A DNA stretch of 64,000 nt from Pegoplata infirma. Lineage: Eukaryota > Arthropoda > Insecta > Diptera > Anthomyiidae. Under the pieces are notes generated by a model. It worked only from the letters and a program-made list of their open reading frames with translations, was not told where the DNA came from and did no database searches. The stretch spans positions 55,870,844 through 55,934,843 of the forward strand of contig OY992540.1 of the NCBI GenBank assembly GCA_963921195.1, written 5' to 3'. Below, piece after piece: positions 46,145 to 57,302 of the stretch. The stretch's first letter is position 1; each line of letters opens with the position of its first letter. The position numbers and the translations under genes were made by a program.

Positions 46145-46812
46145 AAAAACAAAATTAAGTTAAAAAAAATTTAATGAACCCAAAATTTTTGGTGAAAAAA
46201 AATTTTGATGAAAAAAAGCTTGATGAAAAGAAAAATTTTTTGATGTAAAAAAAACGATGAAAAAAATTTTTTTTTGATGAGAAAAAAATTGATAATAAAA
46301 CATTTGATAAAAAAAATTTGATGAAAAAAATTGATGAAAGAAATATGATAAAAAAAAAATTTATGAAAAAAAATTTTTGATGGAAAAAAAAAATTTGATG
46401 AAAAAAAAAAATTAATGAAAAAAAATTGATAAAAAAAAAAATTTGATGAAAAAACAAAAAAATTGATGAAAAACAAATTTTGATGAAAAAAAAAATTGAT
46501 GAAAAAAAAATGATGAAAAGAAAAGTGATGAAACACAAAATTAATGAAAAAAAATTGATAAAAAAAAATTTGACGAAAAAAAAACGATGAAAAAAAATTG
46601 ATAAAAAAAATTTGATAAAAAAAAAATTTTTATTAAAAAAAAAAAAAAATTTATGAAAATAAAGTTTGATGAAAAAAAAAAAATTGATGCAAAAAAAATT
46701 TGAATGAAAAAAAAATTTGATGGAAAAAAAATTGATAAAAAAAAAATTATGAAAAAAAAAAAAATATGAAAAAAAAAATTGATGAAAAAAAAATTTGATA
46801 AAAAAAAAATTT
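46145..46812. repeat. GATGAAAAAATTT minisatellite array
   Basis: More than 40 variable units, with AATTTGATGAAAAAAA the commonest form here instead of AATATTGATGAAAAAA. It ends at CGTTATGTTAC. The two overlapping minus-strand frames at 46155-46538 are translations of the array. Confidence 0.9.
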
Positions 46813-47309
46813 CGTTATGTTACTTTTTATTCACCAGCTGGTGAAAAACGGTTTTATTCACCACGAGGTGAATTATTATCCAAGTTACAAACCCAAGTTA
46901 TTAATATTTTTGGATTTAAGAAAATGAAAATAGTAGTTCTTGTTTTCTTTTTCGTTAATTGTTAGCTTATATAGTCAAACTGAGGTGGCGTCCTGCAACT
47001 TTTTTAAAATTAGACACCAGCCTTAAAACATTATCATGTTAAAATGCCTAAAAGTCAATATTGTCAAAAAAGCGCTTTTTTAAACGCCATATCTCCAAAG
47101 TCTTGATAAAAAAAAATATATATGGATTAATCATTTACAAAGCTTTATCAAGTAACCAATAATAAACAAAATCGGTGATCCGTCAGTTAAATTTCCCATG
47201 GATTTGCTCATATATAAAAAAAATATTTTTTTGTATTAATACTTTGGAAGATATTGGCGTTTAAAAAAGCGCTTAGTGTTTTTAGACAGATTTCTACCAT
47301 TTTTGTACA

Positions 47310-47800
47310 CGGAAACTGTAAGTCGTAAGAAAAAACTTACAAAAACAATATTGTAGATAAAATTATGAATATTTAAAATTTAGAAAATCAAAAAAAAAAT
47401 TAAAAATATTTTAACAAAAACTATTGAAAAAAATTTTTGAATGTTCTTTTTTTCTTAACAAGGACACCATGGATTTCCAAATACAAAATTTTGTATTTAA
47501 GTTTAGAATGTCCTTTTAACGTTGATGGAATTTCGGAGAGGTGGTTTTTCGTATTGTTGAGTAATCAATTTTTAATGTTTGTTAAAGAGTATTGATTTTT
47601 TAACAATTTTTGCAAAAAATTAAAAATTTTCCTTTATTACCAACTTTGAAAATTTATTGCTTGATAACACGTAAAATCTTCTCCTTGAAATTTTAACAGT
47701 GTAAAAATGACATTCTTAACTTTTATAAAAAATTTTGGTTTTTAAAATCCAAGGTGCCTTGCCAGGAAAAAAGGACATTTTAATATTGTTGTCAAAAACA
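47310..47800. mobile_element. Inverted-repeat (foldback) family copy B
   Basis: The left arm 47330-47590 ('caatattgtagataaaatta', 'aggacaccatggatttccaa', 'ttttcgtattgttgag') faces the right arm 47650-47790 ('ttgcttgataacacg', 'ccaaggtgccttgccaggaa'). Copy B shares its arms with copy A (44108-45065) and copy C (51240-51850). Confidence 0.65.
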
Positions 47801-47998
47801 CCTCAGTTTGACTATATAAGCAAACGATAAACAAAAAAGAAAATAAGAATTAATGTTTTCATTTTCTTAAATCCAAAAATTTTAGTAGCATGGGTTTGTA
47901 ATAATTCACCTCGTTGTGAATAAAGAAAATATTAAAACGTAACAAAATTATTTTTTGTCAATATTTTTTTTTCATCAACATTTTTTTTTCATCAATAT

Positions 47999-48906
47999 CA
48001 CCGCTCAACATATCGAAGGTTTTTGACTCCGGTTTGAAGTTTGATACAAAATTTTTAAAGATTTTGACCCGCTGATTCCAAATCTGTGCTCCAAATTTTT
48101 CCATCCCGTCTAGAATTTTAATTATTCGCGCTTGAAAATGCGAAAAAACTCGATTTTTGCCTTTTTTGAAAGCCTGCACAGCAGCCACTGGGGGGAATAA
48201 AAATCTGGTATAAAGCGTTAGAGTAGAATTGAACTATGATCTCAAATATATGATCAAAAAAATTTGAAGTTGTTGCACTATTATTGGCCAAACACGTATT
48301 TTAAAAAAACACTGTGAAAAAAATTAGAAAAAACACCATTTTTAAAAGGCTATAAAACAAAACCCAGATGATCAATCTTTAGTGTGATGAGCTCAAAATT
48401 TAAACAAAATCTCATTCTTTCTTATAGACTTTTAAACCCAACAAAGATATCTTTCGGTTTATATGAAAAATAACACAGAAAACTTAAATTTGTAAAATAT
48501 TTATTTTTTTTAGTTTTTCTTTGAAAAAAGAAATAAAAAAAAAATAAAATATTTATTTTTTTTAGTTTTCTTATCTTTTGTACAAAAATGATAATTTTAA
48601 CAGAGTCATTTTAAAACGCAATTGTAACCCAACCAAACGCAATAATTAGAAAAAAAATGTTTTCTATGTTGGAGACCATAGACAAATTATACTTTTGCGC
48701 TTTATACCAGATTTGTATTCCACTCAATGGCTGCTGTGCAGGCTTTCAAATAATGCAGAAATCGTAATTTTTCGCATTTTTAACCGCGAATAACTAAAAA
48801 TCTGGACGTGATAGAAAAATTTGGAGTACAGATTTGGAATCAGGAGATCAAAGTTTACTTAAGTTGATCACCAGAATTCAAACCGGAAAATGACTGTTGA
48901 GCGGTG
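47999..48906. mobile_element. 908-bp foldback element, ends CACCGCTCAACA
   Basis: CACCGCTCAACA and TGTTGAGCGGTG are perfect 12-bp ends. Both arms then match further in ('ggctgctgtgcaggctttca' near 48728 against its complement near 48170). TAT lies on each side (47996-47998, 48907-48909). The element splits the TCATCAATATTTTT array, which continues on both sides. The frame at 47958-48188 lies in its left arm. Confidence 0.8.
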
Positions 48907-49153
48907 TATTCTTTTTCATCAATATCTTTTTCGTCAATATTTTTTTTTCATCAATATTTTTTTCATCAATATTATTTTCATCAATATTTTTTTTCATCAA
49001 TATTTTTATTCATCAATATTTTTTTTGTCATCAATATATTTTTTTTTTCATCAGTATTTTTTTTTTTCATCAAAATTTTTTTCATCAACATTTTTAAAAC
49101 GCTCTCTTCCAAAGTATTGATCCAAAAATAAAAAATATATGATTAACCAAAGA

Positions 49154-49689
49154 TTAAAAAAATCGGTAATCATTTTTATAAATTTTACCACAAACTGAAT
49201 AACCCTTTATCAAACCAAAGAAAATAAGAAGAAAAATGACACTTGCAATGGAATGTGTAAAAATAAAATTGATTTTCAAATGAACCGTAAATAAACGGTA
49301 ACATATGCGTGAACAACAAAAGAAAAAAAAAATAATAATATTAGTGTAGTATGTAGTATTTTGGTATAAAAGAAAATGAAACTGTTCTAAAATCGAACCA
49401 AAAAAAAAATGTAAGAGTATGGAAATCGAAAGAAAAACATGAATGAAAAATGGCAAGAAAATCTAATTTCAAACCCAAACATACATGCAGACATAAATGA
49501 AAAGTACCAACAGCAAAAAAAAAAGGAATAAGTACTTATGCAAATAAGAACTTTTAAAAAATTGTATTAATATTTGTTTGCTAACATAACCCAGCAAAAA
49601 AAAAAAAAACAATTAAGAAAATTGAAAAAGTGCAATATAATTTGCATAAATCTGCACAAAGTTGTTTTGAAACTCTCTTTACTGAAACT
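49154..49689. other. AT-rich DNA, no gene accepted
   Basis: The 100-residue minus-strand frame at 49154-49456 is hydrophobic and F/I-rich with no recognisable domain or homologue known to me. It may be chance. Nothing else is recognised. Confidence 0.4.
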
Positions 49690-50312
49690 CTCCGACAAAA
49701 ATAAAAAAGTCGTTAAACACGAACTGAATAATATACGTTTGAAACTAGAGACTAAATGTAGTAAAACTGCATTTACAGTTTTTCTTTTCATGAACATGTT
49801 TCATTTAAAAAAGACTTCAAAGTTTTAGAGGATTACATTTTATAACATATTTGTTTAATATTTGTACTTGTCCTAGGATGTCACTAGTGATAGCAAATGA
49901 AAGGGGAGGATCTCCCCTAATTTTCTCATTTTATTGTTTTTCATATCAGGAAAAAGAAGGTAGTTACGTCCTTTCAAAAATGTATCCTTCAATATCATTA
50001 AAAATTTGCAAGACAATATTTTTATAAAGTTTTCAAATTACTTTATTCACATCCTTTTATCCTGATATGACAAATCCCGATATGGAAAAATTAGGGGAGT
50101 TACACCATTTTCATTTGCCATCACCAGAGTCTTTCTAGGACAAGTACAAATATTTCAAAAATATTTTACAAAATGTATCCTTTAAAACTTTGAAGTCCTT
50201 TTAAAAGGAAACAGGATTACTAAATGGAAAACTGTAAATGCAGTTTAACTCCATTTGGTCTCTACTTTCAGACGTACATTGTCCGGTTCATGTTTAATAT
50301 TGGCTGTCGGAC
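49690..50312. mobile_element. Foldback element, about 620 bp
   Basis: The left arm ('ctctccgacaaaaataaaaa', 'cgtttgaaactagagacta', 'actgcatttacagtttttc', 'tgtacttgtcctaggatg', 'aggatctcccctaattttct') is mirrored in order by 50040-50312 ('aaaattaggggagttacacc', 'ctaggacaagtacaaatatt', 'aactgtaaatgcagttt', 'gtctctactttcagacgta', 'ggctgtcggacgg'). Centre near 50010. The arm identity looks lower than in the 778-bp palindrome, so it is likely older. Confidence 0.75.
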
Positions 50313-50488
50313 GGTGTAATCAGTCAAAGAACAGAATTTTGAAGAGCCAAAAAAGTCCCAAAACAAATTATTTTGGCAAGCTTTATTGGTTCACTTTTAT
50401 TATTTTGCTGTCTGGGTAGTGTTACCGATTTTTTGATAGATTCTTTGAGAATACACAAGAGTGTATTCTAAAGAACTGTAAAACAGTC

Positions 50489-50648
50489 TGTCATAAAAGT
50501 TCGTCCAATGACTCTTTTTAATGAAGATTTCATAAATATTATGAAAATCTTCATAGTTATAACGAAATGTTTCACAAATACTATGAATATTTATGAACCA
50601 TTTCATAAATATAATGAAATAGTTTCATTGGACGAACTTTTATAATGA
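50489..50648. mobile_element. Short MITE with TTCGTCCAATGA inverted ends
   Basis: 'cataaaagttcgtccaatga' (50492-50511) and 'tcattggacgaacttttata' (50624-50643) are inverted. Between them 'atttcataaatattatgaaa' motifs repeat. Target duplication not resolved. Confidence 0.65.
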
Positions 50649-50699
50649 GTTTTATGATGAGTTTTCTTTGTGTGTATCTCAACGCTTATGAACCGATTT

Positions 50700-51239
50700 G
50701 ACTGAAACTTAAAATATATATAAATGAGACGATTTTAAGGTCGACTTATCGGCCATGTCAGTGTTGTTAAATTTCGTTGCCTCCTTATTAAACAACGTGG
50801 ACCTTCGGGAAAATTTCCATAACTTCCGAACTAACAGGAATGTCGTCTAGAGCAAAAAAACGTGTCGACTTAAATTTAATTAAGATTATTTCGTATTCAT
50901 ATGGGTGTCGTAGGTCTATGTCATCACATAAATACCCCACAAGATTTACACATTTTCATAAAAGAAATATTTAACGAAGCCGAATTTTTAAAAGGTTATT
51001 TCACCGTTGGATATGTCATACGATTTTTTTTAACAAATCCGGCTCAAAAATTCGGAAATTTGGCGAACTTTATTTAAAAATATTTTAAAAATTACAAAAC
51101 CTCGATTTTGTTCCACACATGCTGATTTTGAAACATAAAAAATATTTTTTATCCAAATTGGTCTCAAAAGTGGGAAAATGTTAAGTGTGTTATCTAAAAA
51201 ATATAAAAACATGGTTTTGCTCCGAAAATGGTGATCACC
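50700..51239. other. AT-rich DNA, no gene seen
   Basis: No supported feature. The minus-strand frame at 51030-51251 has no domain. Confidence 0.4.
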
Positions 51240-52035
51240 ATGGATTTCCAAAATCTAAATTTTTTATTAAAGTCTAGAATGTCCTTTTAACGCTGTTAAT
51301 ATTTCAGAGAGGGGTTTTTTTGTGTTGGCGAGCAATAAATTTGTTAGAGAGCCAAATATTTGATTTTTTTCAAAATTTTGGCCAAAAATCAAATAGGACA
51401 TTCCAATATTGTTTTAAAAAATGTTTGTTAAATTTTTTTAAAATATTTTTTTTTTGTTTTTAAATTTAAAATCTCCATAATTTTATCAACTATATTGTCA
51501 CAGAAAGTTTTTTCGTAAAACTAACATGTTGAAAAAAATCAAATATTTGGCTCTCCAACAAACTTTGAAACCTTATTACTCAACAATACGTAAAAACACC
51601 TCTCTGAAATTATAAAAGCGTTACAAGGGCATTCTAAACTTTAAAAAAAAAGTTTGCTTTTGGAAATCCATGATGTCATTCTCAGGAAAAAAGTACATTC
51701 AAATATTGTTTTCAAAATTTTTTGTTGAAATTTTTGAAAAAATTTTTTTTTTCTTTTTTAAATTTTAAATCTTTATAACTTTATCTACAATATTGTTTTT
51801 AGAAGTTTTTCGTACGACTTACGGTTTTCGAGTACAAAAATGTAAAAAAACTGTCTCAAAGTCAATATTGTCTAAAAAGCGCTTTTTTAAACGCGCATAT
51901 CTTGCAAAGTACTGATTCAAAAAAAAAAATTGGTTTTTAATCATTTACGAAGCTCTATCAAATAAACAAAATCGGTAATCCGTCAATTAAATTTCCCATG
52001 GATTTGCTCAAATGTAAAAAAAAAATCGAAAATTA
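51240..52035. mobile_element. Inverted-repeat (foldback) family copy C with uninterrupted flank
   Basis: 51238-51360 ('atggatttccaaaatctaaa', 'cctttt', 'tttcagagagggg') faces 51545-51690 in reverse. 51750-51850 continues as 'ttatctacaatattgttttt', 'cgtacgacttacggttttcg', then 'aaaaagcgcttttttaaacg' and 'tggtttttaatcatttacga'. This last part is the uninterrupted version of the sequence broken by the retrotransposon at 42648-44107. Confidence 0.7.
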
Positions 52036-52728
52036 TGGTACATTCCACATAACCTACAAAACAAAATGCTTTAATTCTGCTGCTCGGTTGCATAAGTGAA
52101 TGGAAGTGGAAACTGAATGCGATTTAAACAAGAACAATCATATTTGCTAACACAAAAATTTTTTTGGCGGATTCTTTTTTAAAAAATGATTTTTTGTCAA
52201 AAATAATTTTTTTAATCAATTTTAGCAAACATTTTTCACAATTTTTTTTTTTCAAATATAGGCCAGTTTTAACGATTTTACTTATTATATCCTCCACTCT
52301 AGTGATCGAGGGTATATATAAGTTTATCATTCCGTTTGTAACACCTCGAAATATTGGTCTAGGTAAAGTAAATATATTCACGATCCTCGATCGATTTTAA
52401 GACGATCTAGCGATGTCCGTCCGTCTGTCTGTTGAAAACACGCTTACTTTTAAAAGACTTTACAGAGGCTCCTGGAGTATGGCATATATGTTGGGAATTT
52501 GCCTGGTAAGGTTGGTATTGTAATCCAGCAAAATCGGTCCAGTGGTTCAGAAGTTATGAGCAAAATTCTGAATTTCGGCAAGGGTTTTTCGAAATTAACA
52601 AGATAAAAAACATGCTAAGTTTTGAAAGGCAATTCTAAGGATTTTTTTAGCATATATATTTGTCGTTCCCCTGGCTTCGTTCGTATTGAATTTGAGCCAA
52701 ATCGGTCCAGTAGTTCAAAAGTTATTAG

Positions 52729-54150
52729 TAGGGCAAGTACTTTCATGCATCTAAAAAACGAAAATATGTGCCTATAATATGCGTCTAAAAATCAAAAATA
52801 TGCACTAAAAACTTCAAAAATATGCATCTAAAAATTGTTGTTTTTACTAAAAAAAAATAACTTGTCAACATAAATTATGCCTTTTTAAATACTTTAAGGC
52901 CCTCGACAATTCTTAAAAATGTTTTATTGAGTGAAAAAAATTTTTAATTAGTAAAATAACACACACAGATCAAATTTTAGTGAAATTCGTTAATTTTTTA
53001 ACTGAATATCGGTCGAAATTTTTATATGGTGGACTAAGTCCAAAAATGGTCCAATTATATTCCGATTTGATTAGGTTACTAAAGTACACGTTTAACACCT
53101 AAAAATAACATTTTTATCAAATATTTCCATTTTTATAAATTTTGAGGGAATTATGTGAATATCGGGAGGGTGGTTTGTATGGGGACTACTAGAAGGACTG
53201 ACCTGATTCCTTTGAAATTTGAAATGATGAATTACCTGTTAAATTTCAAAGCGATATCTATTATAATACGGTTATTAGAGTCATTTAAGCCTAATCCAAA
53301 GGGGGCGTTTGTTTGCTAGGTCTTAACATGGACCGATTTTCTCCATTTTCAATAGGCTTCGTCCTTGGGACAAAAGATGTTTAAGTTTCAAATTTCAAGC
53401 CAATTGATTGAAAATTGCGACCTGTATCGTGCTTAAACCGATAGATGGACAGACGGACGGACGGACATCGCTAAATCGACTCAAAAAGTAACTCTGAGTC
53501 GATCGGTATACTTGAAGGTAGGTCTAGGACCAATATTTCGGGTAGTTACAAACATCAGCGCTAACTCATTATACCCTGTACCACAGAGTGGTGTAGGGTA
53601 TAATTAATAATTTTTAAAATATTTTTTGTCACTTTTTTCGGAATTTTAAGATTTTCAAGTCAAAAAATTAACTCAAAAGCAAAATACCCCACCCTAAATC
53701 TAATCAAAATAAAAACGCAATTTTCCTGTAAAAAAATCTTAAATTCGAAAACATTTTGTTCTTACCGATTAGTAAATTGCTTCAGAATAGGAACATTTTA
53801 AATAGGAAACATTTCTCAGAATCTAAAAATTATACTTCCAAAATCCATTTTCTTTAAAAAATGCATCAGAATATGATTTCTATAAATAAATACATTTTGC
53901 TATAAGAAATGGGCGATATGTTCTGAATTTTTCTAAGGACATTTTGAAAAAATATTGATGAAATTAAAAAAAAAATCCAATTTATATGAAAATATGCAAG
54001 AATATGCATTTATACCAAAATATGCAAAAATATGCAACTACAAATCAATGCCATTTTATTGCAAATTCATTGATTCGGATAGATATTTAATTTATGCAAA
54101 GTTTACAATGCTGAGTAAAAATATGCATTTTCATGAAAGTACTTGCCCTA
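52729..54150. mobile_element. hAT-type element, ends TAGGGCAAGTACTTTCATG, target duplication GTTATTAG
   Basis: TAGGGCAAGTACTTTCATG at the left and CATGAAAGTACTTGCCCTA at the right are perfect 19-bp inverted repeats. GTTATTAG is present at 52721-52728 and 54151-54158. The related host at 63270-63282 is uninterrupted. Near both ends 'aaaaatatgcatttat'-type motifs recur. It carries a whole DINE-like element (52960-53613) as later cargo. No transposase. Confidence 0.9.
52960..53613 (+). mobile_element. mini-me/DINE-1-like element, uninterrupted copy
   Basis: Contains 'tgaatatcgggagggtggtt', 'gtcttaacatggaccgattt', 'aagatgtttaagtttcaaat', GACAGACGGACGGACGGACA at about 53449-53468, 'actctgagtcgatcggtata', 'gtaggtctaggaccaatatt' and a 3' hairpin ('ttataccctgtaccac', 'agtggtgtagggtataat', 53570-53608). 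It serves as the empty-site reference for insertions at 8911 and 21380. A terminal hairpin is typical of Helitron-related DINE-1 (family knowledge). Confidence 0.8.
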
Positions 54151-54517
54151 GTTATTAGCAAAACCATGAATTTCAGATTAGTTTCACCTTAAATTCACGT
54201 GTTGAAAACCAGTTAAACATGTTTTAAAAACATTGGTAAGTCACAAAAATATTTTACAACGTATTATTGTCACTCAAAAATATTTTTACACTACAAAAAA
54301 AAAATACACTCGAAAAAAATTTTACACTCAAAAAAAAACTTTTGTAAATATTTTTTTGTTTTTTTTTAATTCCTTAAAAAAAGTTTTTTACACAAAATAA
54401 AATATTTCTAATCAAAAATTTTATTTTTTTCACGTTAGAAAATTTACTATCACTTAAAAACGGCATTGTGGAAGGTAGTCATAGATTCGGCCAGGTCGAA
54501 TTTCACTTTTCTACTTG

Positions 54518-55063
54518 TTTTTGCTGGGACCGTATCCATGTAAGTGTACCTTATGAAGTTTTTTACTTACATATGGTTTATGTTCAAGCATGTTTTTGCT
54601 TGCTTACTTGGCTCGGTTGCTACATTGTTGTATAGTGTGGCATGTTAAAAGTGTAAAAATGCTAATGTTTGTGGTAAATGTTAGTAGTGGTGATGTTAGG
54701 GAAATGAGTAATTTACCGAGTGGTTTATAACTAAAGAAGATGCAACAAAAAAAAATCGTAGTTATTGGAAATATGTATAAAAAAACTTTTATCGGATTAC
54801 AAAAAAAAAAAGTTGAATTTTTTTTGCATCGATCTACTAACAATTAAATTGGATTACTCTAACCATAAAGTTAGGAAAATGAATGTAGATAGTAAACTAA
54901 CTAAAAAACAAACGGGAACAAAAAAAAAAATTGTTCACTAAATTAATAACAGTGACTAATTAAAAAAAATTCTATTCGTAGAAAAGTTTTAAATCTACAC
55001 GGTTAAAAATATTTTTATATATTAAATGAATTTATAGTGAAAGGGGTTGGGAGAAGTTATCTA
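54518..55063. other. AT-rich DNA, no gene seen
   Basis: The minus-strand frame at 54604-54843 has no recognised domain. Possibly low-copy sequence. Confidence 0.4.
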
Positions 55064-55292
55064 CACTCAAAATAATTCTACAGTAAAAGGTTTAGTAAGT
55101 TATATTGTACCCAAATTTACTAATTAGTTACTAATTTTAGTATCTTGAAAGTACTAAAATTAGTAATTTTTACTGGTTTTGACTAATATTAGTTAAAAAT
55201 TTTAGTATTGGTTACCAATTTCTGCACTAGGTCCTTTTGGACTAAAATTAGTTAAATTTTTAGTATTGAATACCCACGTTTTTTTTTGGGTG
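55064..55292. mobile_element. 229-bp TA-flanked MITE, ends CACTCAAAA
   Basis: CACTCAAAATAATT at the left and TTTTTTTTGGGTG at the right, with TA at 55062-55063 and 55293-55294. The interior is full of 'actaattttagta' motifs in both orientations. Same end family as 5808-6686 but a different interior. Confidence 0.7.
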
Positions 55293-56557
55293 TATGATCT
55301 GAATAATTTTTTATAACTTTTGAGAAACAATTTCAGACAAATCTTCGACCATTAAATATTTTTCTCTCACAATCAGTAAAATATAGACCACGAGACATTG
55401 TTTTTAATTGGAAATAGTACGAACTTTTTTGAAAAGAAAAAGATTTCCAAATCAAGAACAGATCTTTTGTAGAAAAAATATTTTAAAATCAAAATTCTTC
55501 TGCAAAAAAACATGTCTCAAAGTTTGAGATCTTTTCCATGTAAAAAATTTCAAAAATTATAGACTTCAGAAATAAATTAACAATTGTTTCTGGAATCAAC
55601 ATATTTTTCCCTGTCATCAAAACCCTTTAAAAAATTGTGATAATACTTTGGAAAAATTAGGAAAGTCCCCGAAATGATGGCCATATTATTTCTGAATATA
55701 ACCAAAATACTTTACTTAAGAAAGTAGAGTAAGCAAATGGTCTTGTTAATTCATAATGGGAAAAATAATTGACCTCGAACTTGAATAAAATAAATTTTGT
55801 TCATCGTTAAAAATTTTTTCAAGTGACCGAAAAGATACGTTCAAAATATTGCTTTTATTATATTTTATTGATATGTTTTATTATAATATTGATCAATATA
55901 TCGCCCTAGGGCTTGCAGGGTTACATATTTTTTGTTAAGTAGTAGTGGACGTTGTATATGTTACAATTCAATTTTATTATTTTTTTTGTTTCTTTTTTAC
56001 TAATTCAGTTTCTTTTGTTCAATAATAATTAATCGTTTTCATTCATTACGTAAATCGTTTTTACTACTACTACTACAGCCACTACTCTACCAAGGACTTT
56101 CTGTTGCAGGTCCTTTTCATCTCTACCATTTCCTGGCTAAAAAAAATAATTTTTTTAAATTTTATTGTTATGCCGTCATAAAGAACGAAAAAAGCAAAAA
56201 AAGCTTTAGCCATGGGAATCAAATGACTTTCAAAATGAACTTTAGTAAATGAGTTGAATGAGCAATGCTACTACAAACAATGAAAATTTTAAACACTGGA
56301 AGAAATTAAAATTAATTTTTTAAGAAACTTTTCATAAAATTTATGAAACAAAAAACAAAAAACCAAAGACAAATGATTCATATTAAGAATAATTCATAAA
56401 TTATAAAAACTCGCATATGTTTAGTGAAATTTATTAAAAATTTGGAGAAAAATTATCTGCTCTCTAAAAAAAATCACTAATTTGATGAACTTCATTAGCT
56501 TTATGTTAATGCAGAAATAACTAATAAAGAAATAACGTAAAGTAACTTCATTTGATA
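55293..56557. other. AT-rich DNA, no gene seen
   Basis: A few units of the TCTCAAAG/TCTGAG type near 55510 are the only repeat noted. No coding frame is convincing. Confidence 0.4.
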
Positions 56558-57127
56558 ACACAGTGATACTAAATCGAACTTTCAGAATCAGAATGGGACG
56601 ACACCAAAAGCAAATGAAAGTTAGCATTTTACATAACAAACCCCTCAAGGGTTTTTTTAGTTCAGCCCTAGATTTTTTTACACGCATTAAAAGTTGGTGA
56701 TTTTAAAGCATTTTAAGTTTTTGTGGTTTAAATATATCCTATTTTAGGGGCCGCTGGTGGTACTCTAATTGGACATGTGGAGTCTAGCGTCCAAACTTAA
56801 GCTCGAAATTACTTTAGCTATAACCGGAATGAATTTCGCAGCAATCGGCCCAGTGCGTAATTACTGAATAGCCAAATTATTAAAAATAAATCACTGTGCA
56901 CCGTTGCGTATGATTCTTATTTAAAGGAAATCACAAAATTATGCATACGCCACTTTAACAGTTTTCAAGTAATTATTATAATTATAATAAAAGTTTACCA
57001 ACTCCAAATGCGTGTAAAAAAATCTAGCGCTGAACTAAAACAAAGCATTGAAGGATTTCTTATGGAATATGGCAACTTTCGTTTGCTTTTGGTTTCATTC
57101 CATTCCGAGTTTGTTTGTTGCAGTGTG
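56558..57127. mobile_element. 570-bp inverted-repeat element, ends ACACAGTG/CAGTGTG
   Basis: The left arm ('acacagtgatactaaatcga', 'accaaaagcaaatgaaagtt') and the right arm ('aactttcgtttgcttttggt', 'gttgcagtgtgta') are reverse complements with mismatches. An inner pair is 'tgtaaaaaaatctagcgctg' against 'cagccctagatttttttaca'. TA lies at both ends. A degraded relative is at 7595-7660. The minus-strand frame at 56421-56687 is not a gene. Confidence 0.65.
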
Positions 57128-57302
57128 TAATCGTTTACTAAAACTTTCATACAGTAATGGAAAACAGCTGATTCTAGTGGGTTAAAGAGGTCTTTATGAG
57201 ATAATAATAATTTTATCAGTGTAGACAGAGAGACACTAAGAGAAAATCTTCAAATCAAGCAAAAACAATCTAATGTTAATAATAAAATAATATCTCTGCA
57301 AC
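57128..57302. other. 5' flank of the retrotransposon fragment
   Basis: AT-rich sequence ending 'aataataaaataatatctc'. The in-frame stop TAA at 57288-57290 marks the outer limit of the downstream frame. Confidence 0.5.

Larger units (their letters stand above)
46145..49097. mobile_element. Composite foldback with minisatellite arms
   Basis: Left arm: a GATGAAAAAA array (46145-46812), then the junction TTCACCAGCTGGTGAA, 'attcaccacgaggtgaatta', 'ggatttaagaaaatgaaaat' and 'cttatatagtcaaactgagg' (46815-46985). Right arm: the reverse complement of the latter ('cacctcagtttgactatata', 'attttcttaaatcc', 'aattcacctcgttgtgaata', 47805-47940), followed by the array in inverted orientation (TCATCAATATTTTTT, 47945-47998 and 48910-49097). 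The arrangement recalls foldback elements whose long inverted ends contain tandem repeats (family knowledge). Two further repeats sit inside: a foldback-family copy at 47310-47800 and a 908-bp element at 47999. The minus and plus frames over the arrays are not proteins. Confidence 0.7.
52270..54517 (+). mobile_element. mini-me/DINE-1-like element, interrupted by a hAT element
   Basis: 52270-52728 joined to 54151-54517: 'ctccactctagtgatcgagg', 'gtttgtaacacctcgaaata', 'gatcgattttaagacgatct', GTCCGTCCGTCTGTCTGTTG, repeated 'atcggtccagtggttcagaa' blocks, then 'gtgaatttcag'-type text, 'aattcacgtgttgaaaacca' and the end 'gattcggccaggtcgaattt' plus 'cttttctacttg'. Same family as 62310-64000 and, inverted, 7800-8349. 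Confidence 0.75.

Noticed and set aside
49154..49456. 100-residue minus-strand hydrophobic frame outside obvious repeats
   Set aside because: Composition is what AT-rich DNA gives by chance; no family resemblance, start context or second exon seen.
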